The position numbers were made by a program, and so were the translations under genes. A stretch of 64,000 nt of DNA from positions 1 through 64,000 of the forward strand of contig JASENG010000015.1 of NCBI GenBank assembly GCA_030027265.1, in the 5' to 3' direction. The notes below the pieces were generated by a model. The model saw nothing but the letters and a program-made list of their open reading frames with translations. It did not search any database and was not told where the DNA came from. This document shows positions 48,055 to 56,659 of the stretch, in pieces. The DNA comes from Lysinibacillus fusiformis (GTDB lineage: Bacteria; Bacillota; Bacilli; Bacillales_A; Planococcaceae). The stretch's first letter is position 1. Each line of letters opens with the position of its first letter.

Positions 48055-48207
48055 TCATGTCATCTGTATCCTTCCCTTTATCTGAGCATTTTCTACTGCT
48101 AAGATAGTTTGTTTTAAATTTTCTAAACTTATCACATTAACATTAACATTAATAGAATTAAATATTCTTCTCCGCCATATAGTTTTGGCCCTTGAAGTGT
48201 TTTTCAT
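48055..48207 (-). CDS. Small basic protein, hypothetical
   Basis: 50 residues from the ATG at 48207, with GGGAGG eight bases upstream; the longer frame to 48240 lacks a site. The N-terminal half is strongly basic (KTIWRRRIFNS), followed by INVNVNVIS and a helix. No family recognised. The good ribosome site supports translation. The flanks 47683-48054 and 48208-48556 show no other gene. Confidence 0.5.
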   Translation of the reverse strand: MKNTSRAKTIWRRRIFNSINVNVNVISLENLKQTILAVENAQIKGRIQMT

Positions 48208-48556
48208 TATGGTTTCCTCCCAAGTATAAAAAGGAGCCATTAGTCAGATAGTGACCAAATGAATCTCCTTTTTCCCTCTAAAATGAATTATTCAAAGACT
48301 AAATTGACGTCTTCTGACATCACAAACTATAATTCGCTATCGACAACCCTTGATGAGCAGATAGCTATACTTTCGGAAATACACAATTTGATTCATTATT
48401 ATAACTTTGTGAGTTAACCTCTCCATGTTTCATTACAACATCATCTCTCAGTCATTCACTATGCTGTGTATATCCCAATTAGGCTTATTTTCTTTAACCT
48501 GTTAAAGTATAGGTTATACAAGTTATTCCGCATTCCTTACAATTAAAGACGCACTC

Positions 48557-49090
48557 TTATTCTGGCTTTATCTGATTCATATAACTTAATATGCTTTCAT
48601 CACTCATTTCCCCAGTGATTATTTTCTCTATTTTACCTTCCGGATTAACTAAAATAGTCGTTGGTAATGGTTTAATATTATAAGCTAGCATAACGCTTTT
48701 ATTTTTATCTATTAAAACAGGGAAGGAAAGGCCTTTTCGATCAATATAATCTTGAACCACGAAATCAGATTCCGCAATATTAACAGCTAATACTTGAATG
48801 CCTTCATCTTTATATTCTTGGTAATATTTGTCGATGATTGGAAATTCTCTTTCACATGGTTTGCACCATGTTCCCCAAAAATTCAAAAAGACTCCTTGTC
48901 CTTTGTACTCCGATAAGTTATGTGTTTCCCCGTTCATATCAACTAATTCAAAATCAGGAGCAGCATCTCCAACCTGTAAAACTTTGTTTTTCTCTTTAGT
49001 CAAACTATTGTAAACAGTAAAGACTATTGCTCCTGCTAATATCACCAAGATAAATAGGCGCATGAAAAGTCTCCTACTTTTTTTATCCAT
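48557..49090 (-). CDS. resA: ResA-like membrane-anchored thiol reductase (copy 2)
   Basis: 177 residues from the ATG at 49088-49090, preceded by AAAGGA at nine bases; the longer frame to 49111 overlaps that site. It closely resembles the copy at 13625-14155, with the same WGTWCKPCEREFP active site and KPLPTT cis-proline loop. Anchor at about 8-27. It lies alone, but an 11-bp direct-repeat operator is 93 bases upstream, so this copy appears to belong to the response-regulator regulon, unlike copy 1. Confidence 0.92.
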   Translation of the reverse strand: MDKKSRRLFMRLFILVILAGAIVFTVYNSLTKEKNKVLQVGDAAPDFELVDMNGETHNLSEYKGQGVFLNFWGTWCKPCEREFPIIDKYYQEYKDEGIQVLAVNIAESDFVVQDYIDRKGLSFPVLIDKNKSVMLAYNIKPLPTTILVNPEGKIEKIITGEMSDESILSYMNQIKPE

Positions 49091-49182
49091 AAGAACATAT
49101 CCTTTCTCCAATAAACTATTCCTTGATATTTTGAAGTTACTAAAACTTTAACAATATTTCTTTAAAGAATAGTATAATAAAT

Positions 49183-49204
49183 AAATGTGGAGAAAATATG
49201 CAGA
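49183..49204 (-). promoter_or_regulatory. 11-bp direct-repeat operator before resA copy 2
   Basis: AAATGTGGAGA then AAATATGCAGA, about 93 bases before the start codon. Confidence 0.6.
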
Positions 49205-49259
49205 TATAGTGGATTTTACTTCTCTTATCCAATAAGACTTTTTATTAAGTCTATTTATT

Positions 49260-50432
49260 TTATTGATGTTTACTTCTATTAAGTGGGCTTGAAGATCTTG
49301 AAAACTTTAAATTTAAATATAATGCTATTAAAGATAATATTAGGACTATGAAAATCGAAAATTCTAGATAAAACGAATTCCCCGTGTTACTCTTCTCAAC
49401 AATTTTCTTGGAGGTTATGGATTCTACTTTCTCTAGTGGATAAGTAGCAACTAAGTTATCATCTTCACCGATAATATTCAAAGTTCCATCCTTATTTACT
49501 TTTTTATTTAGTTGCTCATTTATTGAAGATGTATAAGAAATAGTTTTGGCATTCCTATACTCTTCATCTCCCAATTTAAATGTCGTTCCTTTTTGAATAT
49601 TTGTTGTTTCATAATTATCAAATGCATAGTCTATTAATTTTACTGTATCGTGATATATTTCCTCTTCAATACTGCTATTTAAAGTTATTACAATTAGGCT
49701 TAACTCTTCATTCTCAGCTGTCGTTGCTAACGTAAAGCCAGATTGATTTATGTATCCAGTTTTCCCCCCAGTTACCTCTTCATAAGGGATTTCGTCTTTT
49801 AAAATTTTATGATGGGTTATAAGGGTGGTATCCCATGTTTCTCCATCCCAATTTAACTCCTTTGTACCGAATATTTCCTTAAACACTTTATTTTGCATTG
49901 CATACTGGGTTATTTTTGCTAAATCTTCAGCCGTTGTAACATGTTGTGAATCAAAAAGCCCGTGTGGATTTTCAAAATTTGTATTTTGGACTTCAACAAC
50001 GCTTTTTAAATAAGCATTTAAGTCATTTGAAAATTCTTCTACACTTCCACTTAAATGTTCTGCTATTGCTATGCCCGCATCATTCCCGGAATTTATTAAT
50101 AAGCCTTGGAGTAGTTTTTTTAATGTAACTCTCTCTCCTTCTTCTAGATATACTGTAGTTCCTTCAGCATCTCGTGCATTGCTACTAACTGTAACTAAAT
50201 CATCTAATTCACCTGTTTCAATAGCGTATATGGCTGTAGCTATTTTTGTTAAACTTGCAGGATACATTTGATCTTTTGAATTCTTTTCATATAATACTTG
50301 CCCTGAATTAGCTTCTAGGACTATTGCTGCTTCACTAGCTAAAGCGGGTGGTAGACTCGCACCTAACGCCTTAGTAATAGGAAAACAATTAAATGCTACT
50401 ACTGTAATGACGATAATAATAATTTTCCTCAT
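49260..50432 (-). CDS. D-alanyl-D-alanine carboxypeptidase (DacA/DacF-type PBP)
   Basis: 390 residues. Signal peptide to about residue 26, then the serine peptidase S11 domain: YPASLTKIATA (SxxK, Ser near 59), NSGNDAG (SxN) near 117, and GGKTGYINQSG (KTG) near 216. A beta-sandwich domain and a C-terminal helix (about 353-375) with basic tail anchor the protein outside the membrane. It trims the terminal D-alanine of stem peptides. A direct-repeat operator lies upstream. A decayed duplicate of its 5' half lies at 42896-43285. Confidence 0.93.
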   Translation of the reverse strand: MRKIIIIVITVVAFNCFPITKALGASLPPALASEAAIVLEANSGQVLYEKNSKDQMYPASLTKIATAIYAIETGELDDLVTVSSNARDAEGTTVYLEEGERVTLKKLLQGLLINSGNDAGIAIAEHLSGSVEEFSNDLNAYLKSVVEVQNTNFENPHGLFDSQHVTTAEDLAKITQYAMQNKVFKEIFGTKELNWDGETWDTTLITHHKILKDEIPYEEVTGGKTGYINQSGFTLATTAENEELSLIVITLNSSIEEEIYHDTVKLIDYAFDNYETTNIQKGTTFKLGDEEYRNAKTISYTSSINEQLNKKVNKDGTLNIIGEDDNLVATYPLEKVESITSKKIVEKSNTGNSFYLEFSIFIVLILSLIALYLNLKFSRSSSPLNRSKHQ

Positions 50433-50493
50433 AAATTTAATTCTCCATATCTTTCTTGCTTGTTTGTTAAGATGTTCTATTAGTGTAAATTAA

Positions 50494-50515
50494 AATTATG
50501 AAGAAATTGTGGAGA
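50494..50515 (-). promoter_or_regulatory. 11-bp direct-repeat operator before the carboxypeptidase gene
   Basis: AATTATGAAGA then AATTGTGGAGA, 62 bases before the start codon; the clearest of the seven sites. Confidence 0.65.
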
Positions 50516-50623
50516 TTGGAGTATTGCAATCATTATTTAAAAAAAGTTATATACACGTAAAGTTAGAATTCGTCATTACTAATTAAGGCATAAATTAGTC
50601 TAATATTTATTTGCAAAAATACT

Positions 50624-50666
50624 AAAAGACGCCATTTTGATTGCGTTGATCAAAATGGCTTCTTTT
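50624..50666 (-). terminator. Terminator after the 90-residue hypothetical gene
   Basis: AAAAGACGCCATTTTGA faces TCAAAATGGCTTCTTTT with one mismatch; matching hairpin in the duplicate at 43451-43493. Confidence 0.75.
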
Positions 50667-50788
50667 ATAAAATTTTATAAAATTAAACTTACATATTTTT
50701 CCGGATACAGATTTAAATGTTCAAAAATGGTCAATAAACCTATAATGAGTAATCTGTTAAAGGTTCTTTCACCTTTTATTTAATCTTC

Positions 50789-51061
50789 TTAAAAAGCACG
50801 TATTTCATAAGTCACAGTCAATCCATCTCGAATATTCCCAAAAGAAAATAGAAGATATTCTCCTGTTTGTTGGTCAATACGGACTTCATCATAACAATTA
50901 ATAAAACCCTCTAATTTACTCCTTGCCAAATGCAAGGCGATATCTAAACTTTCCGCATTCAATTTAAATTCAATGAGCTGGATTGGTACATGGAAGCATG
51001 GAGTACCATAAGCACTACCTAGCAATTCGCTTTTATTTTTAATTAATCTAGCAATATACAT
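50789..51061 (-). CDS. Hypothetical protein, 90 residues
   Basis: A small soluble protein with mixed composition, one internal helix (ESLDIALHLARSKLEGFINC) and a beta-like C-terminus ending in VTYEIRAF. Codon use is coding-like and it has its own terminator. It follows the C39 protein gene at 75 bases and may be co-transcribed. No family recognised. Confidence 0.55.
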   Translation of the reverse strand: MYIARLIKNKSELLGSAYGTPCFHVPIQLIEFKLNAESLDIALHLARSKLEGFINCYDEVRIDQQTGEYLLFSFGNIRDGLTVTYEIRAF

Positions 51062-51135
51062 AAAGTAAAACCTCTTTTAAGTGCCTGTCTTAATAAGCTC
51101 ATGTAATCTAAATTTAAATAATATATTTTAAAAAT

Positions 51136-52113
51136 TTACTTATGAATAGCGACTGCCTGTTTTCCAAGTTCCACATAGCTTTTGAAGAATTTTTGCTTAT
51201 TGTGTTCAACATATCCTTTTAAAGGATCCATGACTATAACTTTGTCTTCGGTTTGTCCAATCAAAACCACAGAATGTAGGTTTTGGTACATTTCATGATA
51301 TTCATTTGTTCCCTCAATAATCCACCCGCCTTTTTTTTGTGGTATTGAAAGATCGAGAGTTACCCAAACTATTACAGGGACGCCTTGTTCAGTGTAATTT
51401 AAAATGTTTTCCTCTGTTTGACCACTTATATTTGAAACTTGTAAAGATAAATCATTCTCATCTATCGCTGTGTTGGCAGCCTGCGCGATCGGCTTAGCAA
51501 AGACATACGTGCCAATATTATTTGCATATGGGCTTCCGGTATATGCCACATTAGGATTGGCACCAATCTTTTTATTTCCTTGTTGCCTAAAGGCTTGAAG
51601 TGGTAAATAGTTATCCGTCATTTCAGTTTTCGACATTTCTAGACCATAGTAATTTAAGACAGCTGTTAATGCAGTAATTTCACAACCATTTGGTAATTCT
51701 GGCTTTTGAAGAACTTTAGGAATAGCCAAACGCTGGTAGTTAGTTGCATGTGTTTCTAATACATAATAAGGGCTTGAAACTTTATATGTAAATTCCTCTA
51801 TTGAAGGATAACTTTTCCCTGTACCGCCATTCTCCAGAGACGTTGCAGTTACTTTATATGTCCTATCTTCTTGTAAACCCTTGAAAACTGCAACTCCTTC
51901 AATCGAACCTATCACTGTATCAACTTCTTGGCCACTAGAAGCATCTTCTATAGAGATTAATAATTCTGGAACTGGTGCACCACTGCTAAACTCAACAGTT
52001 AAAACAGTCAATTTACCTTCTATTTCTTCTTCAGAATTTACGAGATTCGAGGAACATGCCGCTATTAAAGAACTCATAAATATGATACTAAGAATTTTAA
52101 TATGAGTAGACAT
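51136..52113 (-). CDS. C39-family cysteine peptidase-like lipoprotein
   Basis: 325 residues. Lipobox LIAACSS anchors it outside. Residues about 30-115 look like a Cna-B/SpaA-type beta sandwich (LTVLTVEFSSGAPVPELLISI). A Peptidase_C39_2 domain follows: PNGCEITALTAVLNYYG with the Cys, LHSVVLIG with the His and VMDPLKGYVEH with the Asp. These double-glycine-peptidase-like domains probably hydrolyse peptides or wall stems outside the cell; the substrate is unknown. Spacing of 47 bases to asnB suggests one transcript with it. Confidence 0.85.
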   Translation of the reverse strand: MSTHIKILSIIFMSSLIAACSSNLVNSEEEIEGKLTVLTVEFSSGAPVPELLISIEDASSGQEVDTVIGSIEGVAVFKGLQEDRTYKVTATSLENGGTGKSYPSIEEFTYKVSSPYYVLETHATNYQRLAIPKVLQKPELPNGCEITALTAVLNYYGLEMSKTEMTDNYLPLQAFRQQGNKKIGANPNVAYTGSPYANNIGTYVFAKPIAQAANTAIDENDLSLQVSNISGQTEENILNYTEQGVPVIVWVTLDLSIPQKKGGWIIEGTNEYHEMYQNLHSVVLIGQTEDKVIVMDPLKGYVEHNKQKFFKSYVELGKQAVAIHK

Positions 52114-52160
52114 TTACAATCTTCTCCTGTCTTGTCCCCATCCTTTGAATATTTAGTAAG

Positions 52161-53981
52161 TTAAGAGAAATATCTCTTATACCATAAAAGAAACATATAA
52201 ATCGTCCAAATTTTTCTCTGGTTGTTTGCTCGGCCTTCATAGTGATCAGTTAATAGTTTAGTAATCTCTTCTCTATTAAAGAAAGTATTAGCCATATCGC
52301 TTTCAAATATTGCCTTAATCTGGTTATAATATTTCTCTTCTTTTATCCATAATCGAATCGGTACAGGAAAACCAATTTTCTTTCGCTTTGCCCAAGCATC
52401 AGGTAATGCTTTCCTAGCTGCAAGACGAAATGCATACTTTGTGCCCTTCTCACTCACTCTAAATCTAGTAGGGATTCTTGAAGCAACATTCATAACTTCT
52501 TTATCAAGAAATGGTACCCGTAATTCTATAGAATGAGCCATACTCATCTTATCCGCTTTTAATAGAATATCATCTACTAACCATAGATTTAAATCTAATA
52601 TTTGCTTCTTTGTAATATCATCTTTATCTGATACTTTACTGTAAATTGGAGTAACAATATCCTTCACTGTTGGTGCATTTTGGTATTCCCTTTTTAAAAT
52701 TTGAGATGCTTCATTTTCTTCAAAAATACGCGCTTGCCCAATAAATGTTTCTTCAACGGGTAATCCACCCTTCATTAAAAAGTGTTTACCGCGAACTTCT
52801 GGCATCTGTTTTGCAACTTGTGCGATTGGTTTTCGAATATAGCTCGGTATTTTTTTATACTTACGCATAGAAGGTGTTTCATCATATTCTGCATATCCAC
52901 CAAAGAGTTCGTCTGCTCCTTCTCCCGAAAGAACAACCGTTACATGTTTACGCGCTAATTCTGCTAAGAAGTAAAGTGGTACAATAGACGGGTTAGAATG
53001 TGGCTCATCCATCATATATTGAATTTCTTCTAACTTCTCAAAACAGATATCAGGATCTAATACTTCATTAACATTTTCAATATTAAGCTCTTTTGAGAGA
53101 GCTACTGCATTATCTACTTCAGAGAAGTTTTCTGCATTAAACCCGACCGAGAATGTTTTATCTGGTCTTAAAACAGATGCAACGTAACTGGAATCAACCC
53201 CGCTTGAAAGGAAAGAACCAACCTTAACATCTGATATTTTATGACAATTTACCGAATCTCTTACTACTTCATCGATGTCTTCAACAATTGATTCTAATGT
53301 ATCTTCTTCAGGTTTAAAAGAAGGTTCCCAATAACGTACGATGTCAATTTTCCCGTTTGCATAAGTTAAGTAATGTGCTGCCGGAAGTTTGTATACCCCT
53401 TTAAAGAATGTTTCATTCAGAACCGGAAACTGAAATGTTAAATATGGTTTTAAAGCCTGCTCATTGAGCTCTTTTTTAAAATGAGGATGTGGTAAAAAAC
53501 TTTTGATTTCTGACCCGAACATTAACGTCTTGTTCATATAAGCATAGTAAAATGGCTTTATACCAAAGGGATCGCGTGCTGCAAATAATGTGTTTTTGCG
53601 ACGATCCCAAATAACAAACGCAAACATTCCTCGAAGTTTTTTCACAAGCCCTTCGCCATATTCTTCATATCCATGAACTAAGACTTCACTATCCGTATTA
53701 GTTTTAAATTTATGACCTTTTTCTATTAACTTCTTCCGTAGAGCGCGGAAATTATATATTTCCCCATTAAATACAAGTACTAGTGAATCATCCTCATTAT
53801 ATAAAGGTTGGTTTCCCTGCTCCAAATCGATAATGCTTAATCGACGGAAGCCCAGTGCAGCATTTCCATCTAAAAATGTACCTCCAGAATCCGGTCCCCT
53901 ATGAATAATTTGATTCATCATATTTTGAAGTACTAGTTCCGAATTGTTTACTTCCCCAATAAATCCAGTAAAACCACACAT
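52161..53981 (-). CDS. asnB: Asparagine synthetase B-type glutamine amidotransferase
   Basis: 606 residues. Class II glutaminase domain (Cys2 at MCGFTGF, then HRGPDSGG) and the synthetase domain with the PP-loop SFLSSGVDSSYVA near 260, GEGADELFGGY near 350. It amidates aspartate or, in relatives of this length in Bacillota, carboxyl groups on cell-wall meso-DAP or other targets. The wall-enzyme neighbourhood (carboxypeptidase, MurE, C39 protein) makes a wall amidation role plausible. It lies 83 bases after the histidine kinase gene. Confidence 0.92.
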   Translation of the reverse strand: MCGFTGFIGEVNNSELVLQNMMNQIIHRGPDSGGTFLDGNAALGFRRLSIIDLEQGNQPLYNEDDSLVLVFNGEIYNFRALRKKLIEKGHKFKTNTDSEVLVHGYEEYGEGLVKKLRGMFAFVIWDRRKNTLFAARDPFGIKPFYYAYMNKTLMFGSEIKSFLPHPHFKKELNEQALKPYLTFQFPVLNETFFKGVYKLPAAHYLTYANGKIDIVRYWEPSFKPEEDTLESIVEDIDEVVRDSVNCHKISDVKVGSFLSSGVDSSYVASVLRPDKTFSVGFNAENFSEVDNAVALSKELNIENVNEVLDPDICFEKLEEIQYMMDEPHSNPSIVPLYFLAELARKHVTVVLSGEGADELFGGYAEYDETPSMRKYKKIPSYIRKPIAQVAKQMPEVRGKHFLMKGGLPVEETFIGQARIFEENEASQILKREYQNAPTVKDIVTPIYSKVSDKDDITKKQILDLNLWLVDDILLKADKMSMAHSIELRVPFLDKEVMNVASRIPTRFRVSEKGTKYAFRLAARKALPDAWAKRKKIGFPVPIRLWIKEEKYYNQIKAIFESDMANTFFNREEITKLLTDHYEGRANNQRKIWTIYMFLLWYKRYFS

Positions 53982-54064
53982 ATTTTTTCTCCTTTTTCTC
54001 TACTTTTTTTGTTATTTTGTTAAATCGTTATTTAATTTAATCTACTTTTTTATTCTTAATTTGC

Positions 54065-55465
54065 TTATCCCAAAGTTTTAAGTTCATATGGAAGCTTTAC
54101 TATAAATCTAGAACCTTTCCCAAACTTACTTTCTACTTTGATTTCACCTTGTAAATGTTTTATAAGTTCATGAACAATTGCTAACCCTAAGCCTGTTCCA
54201 CCCATTTGTCTTGCACGTGATTTTTCTACTCGATGGAAACGATCAAAGATAAACCGTATTTCTTCCTCTGGTATTCCTATACCAGTATCCTCCACAGATA
54301 TTAAAATAAATTCTTTTTCTTTATTAACTTTCACTAAAATACTACCATGTTCAGTATAATTTATTGCATTTTCCAATAAATTAAGTAGTATTTGCTCAAT
54401 CCTTAAACCATCCGAAATTATAGAAGGTAAGGTTTCTTCTATTTCAAATAATAAATCTATGTCTTTCTCTTTTGCCTTTAATGTCACCTTTTGTATAGCT
54501 GATTCGATAACATCCTCTAAATCTACAGATTGGATATATAAATTAATCTTGCCTTCTTCCATTTTCGATAGTTCAAATAGCTCTTGAATCAACTTCGCTA
54601 ATCGTGTCGATTCTTTTTCAATAATCTCTGAATAAGTCTTCAGCTCTTCCTCGTTTCGGTATTGACCACTATTTATAATTTGTGAATATCCTTTTAGATA
54701 TGAAATGGGTGTTCTCAGCTCATGGGATATATTTGCTAAGAGTTCACTACGATTTACTCGGTAATTATTTAACTCTATACTTAAATCATTAATTGCTTCA
54801 GCAAGAGAACCAATTTCATCTTTTGATTTAATTTGAACTCTTGTTTTTAAATTTCCCTTTGAAATTTCCCGTGTTGCTTGTTCAATCTTAAGTAAAGGTC
54901 TTGAAATCCTTGTTGCCAGAAAAAACGAATAGGCAAGTGCCAATAAAATTGCTCCTGCTATCGAACCAAAAATCCAATCGCGTACATCGTGCATACTTTC
55001 GTGAAGTTTATCGATTGAAGAAAAGACAATAACTCCACCATTAAATTCGTTATTTTCTACAATTGGCTGCCCTGAGAAAAAGAATTTTTCATACGTGTTT
55101 GGATCAAATCGTTCTTTATTAAACTCTTCTCCTGTTTTTAAACTTGAAAGCCACTCATTTGGAATAGACATACCGGTTTTAAATTCTAATACACTATCAG
55201 AAACGATAATTCCGTTTCGATCAAATATTATAATTTCTTTGTTTGTAATAGAACTCAGGTAATCATAAAACTGTGCTCCATCATTCATGGAACTACTCAA
55301 TGATGTAGCTAATTCCTCAGCCAATTCACTGACCCCCTCGTTTATATGGAGAGTATAAACATTTAAAAAAATTCTGTCTATAAAGAAAGCAAATGGAAGT
55401 AAGATACTTAAAAATAAAATCATAATAAGCATTCCTAATTTGAATACAATTCCATTAAATTTCAT
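54065..55465 (-). CDS. Sensor histidine kinase (YclK-like)
   Basis: 466 residues from the ATG that overlaps the response-regulator stop (TAATG); AGGAG lies seven bases upstream. Two helices (about 10-30 and 160-182) flank an extracytoplasmic sensor domain of about 130 residues. HAMP follows, then the H box NISHELRTPISYLKG, N box ENAINYTEHG, and ATP sites DTGIGIPEEEI and GGTGLGLAIV. It should phosphorylate the adjacent OmpR-type regulator. The signal is unknown; the regulon inferred from the operators (multicopper oxidase, thiol reductase, wall trimming) suggests envelope copper or redox stress. Confidence 0.92.
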   Translation of the reverse strand: MKFNGIVFKLGMLIMILFLSILLPFAFFIDRIFLNVYTLHINEGVSELAEELATSLSSSMNDGAQFYDYLSSITNKEIIIFDRNGIIVSDSVLEFKTGMSIPNEWLSSLKTGEEFNKERFDPNTYEKFFFSGQPIVENNEFNGGVIVFSSIDKLHESMHDVRDWIFGSIAGAILLALAYSFFLATRISRPLLKIEQATREISKGNLKTRVQIKSKDEIGSLAEAINDLSIELNNYRVNRSELLANISHELRTPISYLKGYSQIINSGQYRNEEELKTYSEIIEKESTRLAKLIQELFELSKMEEGKINLYIQSVDLEDVIESAIQKVTLKAKEKDIDLLFEIEETLPSIISDGLRIEQILLNLLENAINYTEHGSILVKVNKEKEFILISVEDTGIGIPEEEIRFIFDRFHRVEKSRARQMGGTGLGLAIVHELIKHLQGEIKVESKFGKGSRFIVKLPYELKTLG

Positions 55466-56172
55466 TATTTTTCTCCTGGTAGAACAAACTGGTACCCAAT
55501 CCCCCAAACAGTTCTAATCAACTTTTGATCTTTATCTATCTTTTTTAACTTTGTACGAATATTTTTTATATGTGAATCAACCACACGTAAATCCCTCTCC
55601 TCATATTCTTCCCAAATATGATTTAATAGAACTTCCCTTGACCATACTCTGGTTGGAGAAGTAGCTAATAAAGAAAGAAGTTCAAACTCTTTTGCTGTTA
55701 ATTCCACATAGCATTCATTGAAGAAAAACTTTCTACTATCAAGATTTAATGTAAATAAACCATCTGTATAAGAGAGAATATTTTCCGTTATCTTATCTTT
55801 ATTTATTTGCATAAAATTCGAGCGCCGTAACAATGCTTTAATTCGTGCCTCCAGCTCCTCAAACTCAAATGGTTTTATTAAATAATCATCTGCACCAATC
55901 TCTAACCCTCTTACTTTGTCAGAAATTTCATTTCTTGCAGTTAACATTAGAATCGGCGTATCACATAATTCCCTTATTTTTTCACATACTATCCAGCCAT
56001 CTACATAGGGCAGCATAATATCAAGAATTATTAAGTCGTACTCATGATTCTTTATAAAATCCAACGCTTTGATACCATCGTTTGCCATTACTAAGTCATA
56101 TTCACTTCCAAGATGAATTGCGAGCAAATTAAGCATATACACTTCATCTTCTACAATTAGGATTTTTTTCAT
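55465..56172 (-). CDS. OmpR/PhoB-family response regulator (YclJ-like)
   Basis: 235 residues. Receiver domain with phospho-Asp in DLIILDIMLP (near 53) and the conserved Lys in KPFEFEELEAR. The C-terminal winged helix has ELTAKEFELLSLLATSPTRVWSREVL, DSHIKNIRTKLKK and TVWGIGYQF. OmpR-type regulators bind tandem direct repeats with an 11-bp spacing, exactly what is seen upstream of this gene and of six other loci in the window. Autoregulation is therefore likely. From memory, B. subtilis YclJ uses a similar TTCATA-type repeat. Confidence 0.93.
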   Translation of the reverse strand: MKKILIVEDEVYMLNLLAIHLGSEYDLVMANDGIKALDFIKNHEYDLIILDIMLPYVDGWIVCEKIRELCDTPILMLTARNEISDKVRGLEIGADDYLIKPFEFEELEARIKALLRRSNFMQINKDKITENILSYTDGLFTLNLDSRKFFFNECYVELTAKEFELLSLLATSPTRVWSREVLLNHIWEEYEERDLRVVDSHIKNIRTKLKKIDKDQKLIRTVWGIGYQFVLPGEK

Positions 56173-56242
56173 TGGTAATCCCTCTCAATATTCATTAAAG
56201 AAAATTTCTCCTAACTAGCTCATTATATATAAATTACTATAA

Positions 56243-56264
56243 AAAATTGAAGAAAGTATGGAGA
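56243..56264 (-). promoter_or_regulatory. 11-bp direct-repeat operator before the response regulator
   Basis: AAAATTGAAGA then AAGTATGGAGA, 71 bases before the start codon, suggesting autoregulation. Confidence 0.6.
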
Positions 56265-56517
56265 TTGTAAATTTATGTAATAGCTTCTGACCCTTTTTTC
56301 CCCTCAGCGTTCAATAAAAATAGTTTGCAAAGGAGTGTAATAAAATAGAATCTTTTTGTAAAACTAAAATAAGAAAAAAAGCCCCATGTTTTTACTTTTT
56401 TAAATAAAAAGCATCAAAATAAACTTTATAAATTATTTATTAAGTGTGCGGGTTCTCCAGCGCGTCACGTATAGTACTTTTACTTTATCATTTATAATCT
56501 TTTATTTTAGTATAAAA

Positions 56518-56551
56518 AAACTGTAGACAAATTTGAGTTTGTCTACAGTTT
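56518..56551 (-). terminator. Terminator after the multicopper oxidase gene
   Basis: AAACTGTAGACAAA (56518-56531) pairs perfectly with TTTGTCTACAGTTT (56538-56551). On the minus strand the stem ends in a T run. Confidence 0.75.
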
Positions 56552-56659
56552 GATGCAATCTTGAAATGGAACTTTTCTCCAAAATCAGCCAGTTCCGCAG
56601 CTGAGATGAGGATGTCTTCAAGCATTCTTAATATTATACAGACAAAGACGTAACATTAA

